This document shows positions 1 to 7,972 of a stretch of 11,724 nt of DNA, one piece after another. Source of the DNA: Larix sibirica (taxonomy: Eukaryota; Streptophyta; Pinopsida; Pinales; Pinaceae); the NCBI GenBank assembly GCA_004151065.3, contig NWUY0300007628.1, forward strand, positions 38,300 through 50,023, given 5' to 3'. The translations under genes were made by a program, and so were the position numbers. The stretch's first letter is position 1; the number at the start of each line of letters is the position of its first letter. Below the pieces are notes generated by a model. It did no database searches. It was not told where the DNA came from and was given only the letters and a program-made list of their open reading frames with translations.

Positions 1-198
1 TACCTGCACAAGGGCCACGACAGTGGTAGTTAGACCACATCATATTGTTACAACATAAATGAATTCAAACAAAATATTAACAACGCGTGAAGAATTTTGG
101 TCTTACCTGCTCTACGTGCAAGCTTAGCAAGTTGCCTCCCACTGTGTTAGTAGTCATGCTGAGAGCACTGTGTTCTTCCTGCTTCAGGCATGAGCCCT
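1..198 (-). other. Possible host gene fragment: exon, 103-bp intron, start of next exon
   Basis: Read on the minus strand, 106 down to 4 looks like a complete small plant intron. It has donor CAG|GTAAG (cut between 107 and 106), an AT-rich body, a CTAAC branch-point-like motif about 30 bases before the end, and acceptor TTGTGCAG (ending at 4). The exon before it would run from 198 to 107, preceded by a pyrimidine-rich acceptor ending TTGCAG at 199. Only one of its three frames is open through to the donor. It encodes about 30 residues that include KQEEHSALSMTTNTVGGNLL, in phase 0 with the next exon. I do not recognise the protein. The plus strand is also partly open here (frame 3, 81-263) with its own acceptor-like CTTCAG at 188, so the strand is not certain. 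The splice signals are seen directly; the gene itself is inference. Confidence 0.25.
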
Positions 199-266
199 CT
201 GCAAGGAGCAGAGGTTCTCTATCAGACTTGTCGCAACATCGAAATGAACAGCCCAGAGCCGAGTAA

Positions 267-766
267 GGTTTTTTGGATGAATGTGTTGGTAACCGACTTC
301 AGGAGGAGGCTACATTTGAGCCTGATTACTCCATCCATTCAATGCTTGGTACGCCATTGTTTTGGGCGTCAACTACCAAAACGAAATCAATGGTGCCAAT
401 GCATTTCACATCACCCCAAGTATCCAACTCGGATCACGATCGACGGACATAGATTGTTGTTGCATTGATTTCAACCAGGAGGACTTTAATGCAGTGGAGG
501 TTGAGTTGGATACCTTGTGTGCTAGCCAGCTTGGGATGGCAAGAACACAAACATACATTACATTCCTGAGCGGCATCACCATGTCACCGAGAGTAGCATC
601 ACCTGTCAGGAGGGCACACCCAACGGGGTTTAAAATGTTTGATTCATACGTTGAAGTCTGGGTGGAAAAGTTTGAGTCAAAGCACAATCACCACATTAAT
701 TATGTTATGCACATAATAACCAACTTTCATAGTTTAAAACCATCACATTTAAATGTTATAACATAA
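267..766. other. Low-confidence coding-like stretch, unknown identity
   Basis: This stretch is less AT-rich than the DNA to its right and carries overlapping open frames on both strands. The plus strand has one of 62 codons (267-452, frame 3) and one of 134 codons (362-766, frame 2). The minus strand has one of 93 codons (687-406). Frame 3 includes the plausible-looking string EEATFEPDYSIHSML and frame 2 ends with an RRAHPTGFKMFDSYVEVW-like run. No frame shows a domain I can name, none has a convincing start context, and the overlap suggests low stop-codon density rather than several genes. It may be a decayed part of the gene suggested at 1-198, a transcribed non-coding region, or nothing. 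The composition changes to AT-rich DNA from about 690-770. Confidence 0.15.
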
Positions 767-782
767 GAATTATCNCCTCTGT

Positions 783-873
783 GTGTTTACACCTATAGAA
801 ACTGTGCTTTTGTTATAATTTTGATCTGGGGTGTACACCCCCAGAGACCGTGTTTTTTTATGATTGCGATCAG
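783..873. repeat. Two diverged copies of a 48-bp tandem repeat
   Basis: The block beginning GTGTTTACACCTATAGAAAC at 783 recurs from 831 as GTGTACACCCCCAGAGACC, followed in both cases by GTG, a T-rich run and TTTGATC or TTGCGATC. The spacing is 48 bp. The second copy starts inside a near-perfect palindrome at 825-845 (CTGGGG, TGTACA, CCCCCAG with one extra C). Function is unknown. Confidence 0.6.
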
Positions 874-874
874 T

Positions 875-1486
875 GTGTGATTTTAATAGATTCAGTATGG
901 GTATGGATCACTATTTTAACTGTTCTCCTATATATGATCTGCGATCTTTGTATCATTACCTTAAATCAATTCAACACTCTTTGCATTATAGTATTGATGA
1001 ACTATTAAGGAAGTTCTATGCAAATGACTCCATAAAACCATAATCGCATCTATGTTAAGTAATAATTATTTCAGATCTGTTGTATTATTGCAACGCTAGC
1101 ACTGTTGGATCGAACTCCAGGCATCTATTTGCTTATACGTGTTTTGTGAACCTATTATTGATTACATACTTTTACTAGCCTTAACATAGGGAAAGCTAAA
1201 CTCCTAAAGGAAATTGATCCCTTTTGGTAGTTGATGTATTAGCTTGAGGCCACAATGAATCCTTAGGAGAAATCCTGAGCTATAAATAACTTGTTCATGG
1301 TATGTTATTGTGTTTATTTTTAATTTCGCCATTGAGGAGTAGGAAGGGCATAACTTGTTAAGATAGGTAGCATCTTATGTTAATAGCTATCAAAATTAAT
1401 AAACATTCTCATTATCCTCGAGATAATTCAAGGAAGACACAACCTAGAAGTGAAGTTCCATTATTTTTATATATCCTTAATATTGT
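875..1486. other. AT-rich non-coding stretch
   Basis: I see no reading frame of useful length on either strand, no RNA gene and no strong repeat here. The text is AT-rich with scattered short runs such as ATATATGATCTGCGATC. Stops are dense in all frames. It is most likely intergenic DNA or a heavily decayed element. Confidence 0.5.
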
Positions 1487-1695
1487 ACATTTTGTATGGA
1501 TCGATCCCAAGAGGGAAAAGCCCTAGATTTGACATATTATGGCATTTTGACGTACCTTGTTTATATATATTTATATCTAATATGAGGTAAACATTTTGTA
1601 TGGATTGACCCCAAGAGGGAAAGGCCCCTAGATTTGACATATTATGGCATTTTGACGTACGTTGTTTATATATATTTATATCTAATATGAGGTAA
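1487..1695. repeat. Near-perfect 104-bp tandem duplication
   Basis: Copy 1 (1487-1590) and copy 2 (1591-1695) begin with ACATTTTGTATGGAT and end with CTAATATGAGGTAA. I count four substitutions and one inserted base between them, so about 95% identity. They abut with no spacer, and the first bases of a third copy (ACA) follow at 1696. The duplication is much younger than the other repeats in the window, judging by its similarity. It creates a repetitive minus-strand reading frame that is not a believable gene. Confidence 0.95.
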
Positions 1696-1749
1696 ACAAG
1701 GTGGTAGCTTTTAACGTCCACCTTTGATATATATTGAAGTGAAAATTTG

Positions 1750-1781
1750 ATATATATATATATATATTTGTGTGTGTGTGT
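1750..1781. repeat. Compound TA/TG microsatellite
   Basis: An alternating AT run (about 1750-1767) is followed directly by an alternating TG run (1769-1781). This is a typical length-variable dinucleotide microsatellite. It lies about 55 bp after the 104-bp duplication, whose ends also carry TATATATTTATAT, so slippage may be common here. Confidence 0.95.
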
Positions 1782-1782
1782 T

Positions 1783-2308
1783 AGAAAAGGCATAGTCCAA
1801 TTCCTTTATATCTAAGTCATAAACAATTAAGCAAAATGTGTAGGCTTGGTATGGGACTAAGGGAATAGAATTAGTCTAGTGGGAAATAAGAGAGTGGGAT
1901 AATGTGATGCTTCTAGACTAACTGTAGATTTTGAGGGCACTTGCCAAGTAACGTGACGAAATAACTCTTAATAAAAATGAAACATTGAGTGTTAGTTGAA
2001 TTAAAGATGTTTGAACAATTGAGAAACATATGATGACCTTATACACTATGACCAAAATTTTAAATGAAAATGATGAAATAAACAGTGCTTATAGACAAAT
2101 GGATATTTTTTCTTAATATTATGAATGAATGCATGCTTTGCTACAAAATATATGATGTTGATGAACCAAATGCATGTTTTGCTTAACGATTAGAAGATTT
2201 ATGAAATGAATGAGGATTATGATTATTGAGTGATTTACATGATGTCTATTGATGAATTATGATAAGCAGTACTACTGATGGGTAGTTTGAGTATGTGTGC
2301 AGAAATAG
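1783..2308. other. CpG-poor, ATG-rich non-coding stretch with a short direct repeat
   Basis: No gene is visible. By direct count only three CG dinucleotides occur in these 526 bases. From about 2000 the plus strand is rich in ATGA-type words, and the 14-mer ATGCATGCTTTGCT at 2129-2142 returns with one change at 2170-2183 (41 bp apart). Such texture is common in LTR and flanking DNA of old plant retroelements, but I cannot assign it to one. Confidence 0.5.
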
Positions 2309-2573
2309 GTAACGTCGTTACACTGACTCACAAAGGAAATAAATGGGTCTAGAGTATGGAAAACACACACAGGAAGAACGAACGACGATGTCGACTTCCT
2401 ACGAATCCACACACGAGTTGAAAGCCCTTCCAGCTTTACTCGGGGAGCGTGAAGTCGTGCGGTGGAACCATGACGGATTGGTCACGTACGAGGTTGAGGG
2501 GCACACAGTAAGAACGAACTTACTCCTCAGCCATTAGTCTCCAATAGAGTGTAGACGAAGGATTGAAGGTAAC
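2309..2573. other. CpG-rich patch, possibly LTR U3 of a retroelement
   Basis: By direct count this 265-base block has 18 CG dinucleotides, against 3 in the preceding 526 bases. It opens with the short palindrome GTAACG-T-CGTTAC (2309-2321) and includes clustered words such as GAACGAACGACGATGTCGAC. A 64-codon open frame (2343-2537, plus strand) lies inside it. I see no domain in it, and the frame is plausibly a by-product of the higher GC content. The block resembles the U3 part of long gypsy-type LTRs in style; that is my impression only. The abrupt composition change suggests a separate origin or weaker methylation-driven decay than its surroundings. Confidence 0.4.
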
Positions 2574-2625
2574 GATCCTAAATCACTACATGAAGTTCCC
2601 AAATCAGATGAAAGAGAAAGTATTA

Positions 2626-2717
2626 CGAAGGACCCAAGATGTGGTACCTAGATGGTAAAGAGAAAATGTGGTCGAAAGGACCCGACGATGTGGTACCTAG
2701 ACCCATAAAGAGAATGA
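2626..2717. repeat. Two-copy tandem repeat, 49-bp spacing
   Basis: CGAAGGACCCAAGATGTGGTACCTAGATGGTAAAGAGAAAATG (positions 2626-2668) recurs in altered form at 2673-2717; the shared cores are GGACCC, GATGTGGTACCTAG and TAAAGAGAA. The GTGGTACCTAG word occurs at 2641 and 2690. It lies between the CpG-rich patch and the promoter-like region. Repeated short blocks like this are common in U3 regions of plant LTRs, where they can act as enhancers; that role here is inferred. Confidence 0.8.
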
Positions 2718-2815
2718 TGACAAATATTTATGTATTTAGCATATTAGGCTATTTTGCATGAAATGAATATTAGTAATTAAATAATGGGAAATAAATTTGT
2801 TTAAGGAGAAAAATA

Positions 2816-3027
2816 GACTAGACATCATCATCTAGTCAACTCCACTTGCACCCACAAAAATAGAGATTCAGATTTGAGTATCAAGGGACATCTAGAGTAA
2901 ATTGAGGAATGTGCACTCTCATGGGAGAGCGACACATGGCTAGGTGAGGAAATTATAATTAAATAATTAGAAATAATAGACATTTTTGATGAAGCGAGAT
3001 GTGTCGCAGGGAATTTTCATATTTAAG
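2816..3027 (+). promoter_or_regulatory. Candidate LTR promoter: inverted repeats and TATA-like box
   Basis: Three signals line up. A hairpin GACTAGA-(8 bases)-TCTAGTC lies at 2816-2837. A perfect 9-bp inverted repeat follows, GCGACACAT at 2929-2937 and ATGTGTCGC at 2999-3007. A TATA-like TATTTAAG lies at 3020-3027, 12 bases after the second arm. A purine-rich run (3027-3050) comes next, and about 100 bases after the TATA-like box begins repeat copy A (3128). This order fits U3 control sites, TATA box and leader of an LTR. In an AT-rich background TATA-like words are frequent by chance, so the promoter call is tentative; the inverted repeats are certain as sequence. Confidence 0.3.
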
Positions 3028-3127
3028 GAAGGAAAGAGGAAAGGGAAGGATACCCTATTGTTGGATGACTATCATAATGGTAACTAGACATTGATTTGAT
3101 TCTATTGTGAGTTTGGAAAAGAATCTT

Positions 3128-3341
3128 GGTGAGGGCGAAGATCATTCCTGGATTCTTAGTGCATGTGTCTGAGCTCTACAACACCATTGCTTGGGGTCTG
3201 GGAGGAAGAAGAATACTCCCAGAGTTGGTAGAGGGAAACCGAGGGGTTAGTTGGATATTGGGATCATAGCGACAAGGAGTAGAGGCTACAAAAAATCTAC
3301 GACGAGTGGAACCATCCACAACCATCGGAATCAGGTTCGAA
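3128..3341. repeat. Diverged dispersed repeat, copy A
   Basis: This block aligns with 4826-5061. The best part runs from GGTGAGGG through CTTAGTG, CTCTACA, CCATTGCT, GAGGAAGAAGA and ACTCCCAGA to TAGTTGG, at roughly 75% identity by eye over about 130 bases. After a poorly matching gap the copies meet again at TCGGAATCAGGTTCGAA (TCGGAATTAGGTTCAAA in copy B). Weaker matches continue to a TGCATAACTCC block near 3514. It lies downstream of a TATA-like box, so it may be the transcribed leader of an LTR. Confidence 0.75.
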
Positions 3342-4825
3342 TATTGTTTTTAAATTATTTATAGAATGGTGATTTATATTATGAATTTATCCCATGATTA
3401 GAAACTAAGATCGATTTGCTTAGATTGAATTATTGTTTATATGAATTTCAAGAACAATGTGCTATGTGTTTTTATATGTTATGATAGTGGTGATTTATGG
3501 CGAAGCACAGCTGTGCATAACTCCTAAACTTTTATATTTATTATCAAGTTATCTGCCACAATTTTGAATGGCCCATGATGGACATCGTGATGGATAGAAC
3601 TCTGATTCGCTATCCCTTATCATGATTTGATATCAGATAGTAGATGGCAGCTAAAGTAAGATTATTTACTGTTCATTTTTTAATGGAATGTTGAACCAAG
3701 AACGATCTCAGAGCTAACCCTAGCATGATGATACTATTCCATATCTATACTAATATAAACCATGATCTCCATAGCTTGCTGTCGTCTTACATATTGAATA
3801 GCACATCGAATATACCAAACTCTTAGCTATAGATCAAAGAGAACTACGATTTATGTGCGTTTAATTGCTAACTTGAAACCCCATTTGAAGTGTAAGATTT
3901 GGGTAAAACTACTAATCAATCCATCTAATCCTACCAATCTAGAATGTGCCCTGATCTATATTGTCTACATGTCGTTAACCTACCTGCAATGCAATGAATC
4001 TACGCAGAGTCGCATACTATCAGCGTTTAGATGGGAACGAGAATGGTCGACTACCCTGTGATTGAAGTCTGACTTTGATCGCCTCTGCAAAAATTAACCT
4101 GTGGTTGAACTACCAACAATTAAACTAAATCCTTAAACCCTGTATGCGAATAAGCCATCGTCGGTCCAGGAAACCTGGGATAAATCTGATCTGACTTGAC
4201 TTAACTTATGCAAACAATTCGATGGAGTCGATCTACATCTATGTAGATACATTAATCTCTGCAATAAATGTTACAATAAACCTGTGATAATCCTTGAGAA
4301 CCGAAACATTGGATTACAACCCTGTACCTTCGTTCCAATACCATTGGCTAGTGATGGTAAAGAGCCATAATAAAATCCCGGTTAGAGGGATCAAAGGTGT
4401 AATTTATGTTTATGACTGCGTGTAAATATTCGTTGGGATCGTGAGTGCTGAATCAACACCATAGTATCCATGTGCATGATGAACTCCTTGTCCACATAGG
4501 CTCTACCCAATGAAATCAAGGTATCCTACGACCCAAATCCCACTGATTTCACTCACGACATTATGCAGTCAACATCTCTGTCGGTTCGACAAATAGATAC
4601 GTTGAGTTAACTGCCAGTTAAATTATGGTTCTATGAATGTAACATTTCAAGTTAAATGTGGATCGATTCAGATCCTACATAAATGTGTTAGTAGTTTCAA
4701 TAACTAAATGTAACGTTATAGTTTAACTATGGATCAAATCGAATTGTGATGAACCTGCAATAATTAATTAATGCAAATACACAAGATATCAAAAATAATA
4801 GAACTCAGAATCANCAAGAGTAATG
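3342..4825. other. Non-coding stretch between the two repeat copies
   Basis: No credible gene is present; the longest open frame (3855-4061, 68 codons, plus) has no recognisable features. Small structures can be seen: the palindrome CCAGG-AAA-CCTGG (4166-4178), the palindrome ATCTACAT-CT-ATGTAGAT (4231-4248), and a loosely repeated phrase of the CTCTGCAATAA / AACCTGTG type near 4083, 4257 and 4752. One unknown base lies at 4814. The stretch may be LTR or leader DNA of the downstream element, or an older insertion between the repeat copies. Confidence 0.4.
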
Positions 4826-5061
4826 GTGAGGGGGAAACTCATTTCTAGACTCTTAGTGATTGTGTGTGTTCTCTACAGCCCCATTGCTCAGGGGTGTGAG
4901 AGGAAGAAGATTACTCCCAGAATTGGTCGGGAGGTCAACTGAGAGGTCAGTTGGTTGATGCGATCGAACGCAACGAAGGATAGCCACTTCGACAATTATT
5001 GTACTCTTAGCTTGAATCTATGACATAGTGGTTCAACTCTTCATCTCGGAATTAGGTTCAA
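4826..5061. repeat. Diverged dispersed repeat, copy B
   Basis: This is the same-strand partner of the block at 3128-3341, offset by about 1.7 kb. Shared words include CTCTACA, CCATTGCT, GAGGAAGAAGA, ACTCCCAGA and AGTTGG. Unlike copy A it has no similar sequence upstream: the TATA-like box and inverted repeats of 2816-3027 have no counterpart before 4826. Weak similarity continues to a TGCATAATTCC block at 5249. The copies may come from an internal duplication or from two related insertions. Confidence 0.75.
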
Positions 5062-6910
5062 AGTGTTTATATAAGTGTTTATATTTTATAATGAATGAAG
5101 ATTTTATTTGATTGTTCTATTATGAAATTCTTACTTGCAATTGATGTAATCGATTAAGCCAATAAATGAATATTGTTTAGATAGATCTTAAATTGAATTT
5201 AATTTTTCCATGCTACTATTATTTTTAATTTGGATCGAAATGAACCTATGCATAATTCCAAAGTTTGATTCCATTTGAACATTTTATTATATGCTATGAC
5301 CTGAAAAGGTGATTGGATCCGTGGAGGAACTCCATACTGATAAAGCCTTTCCTGTTATCCTTTATTACAAGTTAATACTGGATTTCTTGGTAGCTTAAGC
5401 ACTTTCACGATGCCATATCCCATGTGTATATGCGATCTATGAAGGACGTTTGTTGCTACCATAATACGCAGTTAGTAGGGGGAAGTGCCGACAACAACGA
5501 GATGTGAACCCTGTGTTCAGTCCTCTTTGAATTTATGGGATGTTATATTACCAAGGATCATTTGATAAACCTACTAATCGAAATCCACAACCTTCTTATG
5601 GAAATCGCCATTGTTCCTGCGTTGAGGAAAGACCAGTATACGCATGAACGCTTATGTGGATCTAGTTTACAACTATAATGTTGACCAAGAATCCCCATCA
5701 AATCCGTAAACCTCACCTCCATCCTTCCATAGATGCGTTCCCTTGAGTTAAGATAGTGACTGTGGTTTCGAATTGGTGGAATGGCCATGCCATTGCATAG
5801 ATCCACGATGTCAGATATTTGCTCCTCAAAAGGATTCGGTCTAGTAAATGATTTGTTTTAACCCAAAATCCTTCCAGATTGACCACAACCTATAGAATCT
5901 AACTTAATGTACCTTGGTATAGATCCATAGAATTCTGTGAGAGCATCAATGCACCTCTTTCGTACCGAGACATGCAACTGGTCACGACTTGTCCCAGAGT
6001 TTCACTTAGCTTGGAATCCACCATTCCACCGTCAATCCAAAATATAATGCTTCGATTTCGATGTGGTTTTCCCCACTCGATCCAAACGGATACACTAACG
6101 CCTCATGTCAAAACGTTCCCTGTAGAAAACGAGTTATCCGTATTAATGAAGGTATGGCTCCAATGTAAAATCATAATAGTAAAATCATTAGGAGGTCGAC
6201 CATGATTCCGGTGGTGAGATCGCACTAGCTAAATTATAGTCTATTTTAACATTTATGAGATTGATATAAATGTTTATCAATATGGATTCATTTCCTAGGC
6301 TCTAACACGTATCTCTGCGATCCATGTGCAATCCATAAACACTAGATCTGATAATTGCAATGTATGGATCCCATATCAATTTAGTTGTTAATTATAGTTA
6401 ATATAATGAACATCAAAAGAAATTGGAACTGCGACCTATGGAGGAATGATATAGGTTGGAAAAAATCTTTGTCCTAAATACCAACTTCAGGATACTTGGG
6501 AATTGATCAAAGCCACATCCCTGCGAATTCATAAGAGGGAAACATAGAAAATCAGGGCTATATCATCTCTATTTCCATCTAGCAGTATGTTGATAATACA
6601 TGCATGGTAGCGTCAGTGATACCTCCACAATCATTAGGATACCATTGTGTATCTTAAGTGCAGATCCTCACTGGTGCATCGGAGAGATCAACCTGTGAAT
6701 TAATGGCTATCACCGTCTCTATGATGTTATCGTAGTCATGTTCCCTGTAGTTGAATTCATAGTTCGGAATCTCCACGTTTGGTGTGAGATCTCCTCACGA
6801 TTGACTTTATGTCAGTATTTATATATTAGACCTTGTGTAGAATTACGTTCATATTTCAATGGTGCAATTCGTAGTTGGATTTATGGTAAATGGTATCAAT
6901 ATTTTATATA
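5062..6910. other. Long non-coding stretch without recognisable genes
   Basis: Dense stops occur in all frames. The longest open frames (5558-5806 minus, 82 codons; 5972-6205 plus, 77 codons) show no motif, no sensible start context and no link to neighbours. The section 5500-6800 is less AT-rich than 6850-7770. I found no RNA gene or strong repeat. If the retrotransposon at the right has a very long 5' LTR, this stretch would lie within it; no left boundary is visible to confirm that. Confidence 0.45.
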
Positions 6911-7400
6911 TTGATAATGTATTGGAATTATACTAATAATTTAAATGATTTTAATTATTAGTTTTAGATTCATTCTTATTTAGATTAGGATTTAGATTGG
7001 ATTCTCAATGGTTTCAATATTTCATATACATTGATATTATTTGGGAATTGTATTAATAATTCAAATGATTTCAATATTAGTTTGAGTACATGGATATTGT
7101 AATAGAATTATATTAATAATTCAAATGATTTCCATATTAGTTGATTAAATGGATATTGTAATAGAATTATATTAATAATTCAAATGATTTCAATAATAGT
7201 ATGATTACATGGATATTGTAATAGAATTATATGATTTCAATATGATTACATTGATATTGTAATAAAATTATATTAATAATTCAAATGGTTTCAATGATTA
7301 GGTTAGGTATATTGTTATGGCATTAACATTTAATAATATTCCAATGGGATCAAATGTTACCATAGTCATATTGTTTAATAAATTGGAATTTTATTATGGG
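6911..7400. repeat. 60-bp AT-rich minisatellite with decayed edges
   Basis: Clear units start at 7031, 7091, 7150, 7210 and 7251 and end at 7310; the lengths are 60, 59, 60, 41 and 60 bp. The core is TGGATATTGTAATAGAATTA, then TATTAATAATTCAAATGATTTC, then an ATTAG-GATTACA-like tail. The 41-bp unit lacks 19 bases of the core. An older, diverged unit lies at 6911-6968, separated by about 60 bases of unrelated or decayed text. Possible decayed units follow at 7311-7400. The array ends about 370-460 bp before the inferred LTR end. It has no open frame. Replication slippage or unequal exchange inside an LTR is the simplest origin. Confidence 0.9.
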
Positions 7401-7773
7401 ATAGATTTATATCTATATGCATGTCATAAATAAAAATGGAAAAATGGTTAATTAATGATAATTAACTTGCATCTAAATTTATTGATTAACTTCTCAAAAT
7501 AGTTATGAGTCTTGTAAATAAGTACGAAATTAAGTATAGATGGATTAGTAACATGTTAATTCTTATCTAATGATATGATTTATTCGAGAAATGAAATGCT
7601 ATCTTATTGATGGAAATATGGAATTGAGTTATATTAAAACTAACTATGATCATTAGTTAATGTAACTTATATAATGTCACTAACAACTTGGACAACCGAA
7701 CAGAAGTGTCGAGAAACATAACCAATTTAAAAAAAATATATTACTCATTATCCCGTAGAGTGAGGTCTCTACA
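7401..7773 (+). repeat. 3' end of the 5' LTR (U5); left boundary not resolved
   Basis: The LTR end is inferred from the primer-binding site that starts at 7776: the bases just before it are CTCTACA followed by TA, and LTRs of this superfamily end in CA. The sequence is very AT-rich and non-coding. A left end beginning TG with an inverted match to the CTCTACA terminus would be expected; TGTAGACG at 2551 is a partial match but far away (it would make an LTR of about 5.2 kb). The second LTR, which would settle the matter, is outside the window. I am fairly sure of the right end and unsure of everything to the left. Confidence 0.6.
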
Positions 7774-7775
7774 TA

Positions 7776-7787
7776 TGGTATAAGAGC
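7776..7787 (+). promoter_or_regulatory. Primer-binding site for initiator methionine tRNA
   Basis: TGGTATAAGAGC matches the usual plant TGGTATCAGAGC site at 11 of 12 bases. Reverse transcription of the element would start here, primed by the 3' end of the initiator methionine tRNA. It sits 2 bases after the inferred LTR end and about 185 bases before gag. This tRNA choice is typical of plant chromoviruses and Ty1/copia elements and argues against the Athila and Tat groups. Confidence 0.85.
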
Positions 7788-7972
7788 TAGTCAAGCCTTG
7801 ATCGGACCAACAAAAACAAAATGTCACTTCCGCAACAACCAAAAAATTGATAGATTAAAAGTTTGTGTTTGCAATTATATATGTTATGTGATGATGAAAG
7901 CTAAGGACCCTTTCCATGGAAAAATGGAAACATGTTATGGATTGTTGTGGATGAAGGGGAAGAGAGAGAGCC

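Noticed and set aside
1467-1793. 108-codon minus-strand open frame with internal repetition
   Set aside because: Its repeats are just the 104-bp DNA duplication read in translation, and its N-terminus is the microsatellite. There is no domain and no gene context.
2343-2537. 64-codon plus-strand open frame in the CpG-rich patch
   Set aside because: No motif, no homologue I recognise, and a higher GC content makes chance open frames longer. Kept only as part of the CpG-rich patch.
3855-4061. 68-codon plus-strand open frame
   Set aside because: No recognisable features, and it is surrounded by dense stops; the length is within chance expectation for a 12-kb window.
5558-5806. 82-codon minus-strand open frame
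   Set aside because: No motif, no start context and no neighbouring gene; probably chance.
5972-6205. 77-codon plus-strand open frame
   Set aside because: No motif and low-complexity amino-acid use; probably chance.
7031-7310. CRISPR-like regular array
   Set aside because: The units are contiguous 60-bp tandem repeats with no unique spacers, in plant-type DNA next to an LTR retrotransposon. It is a minisatellite.
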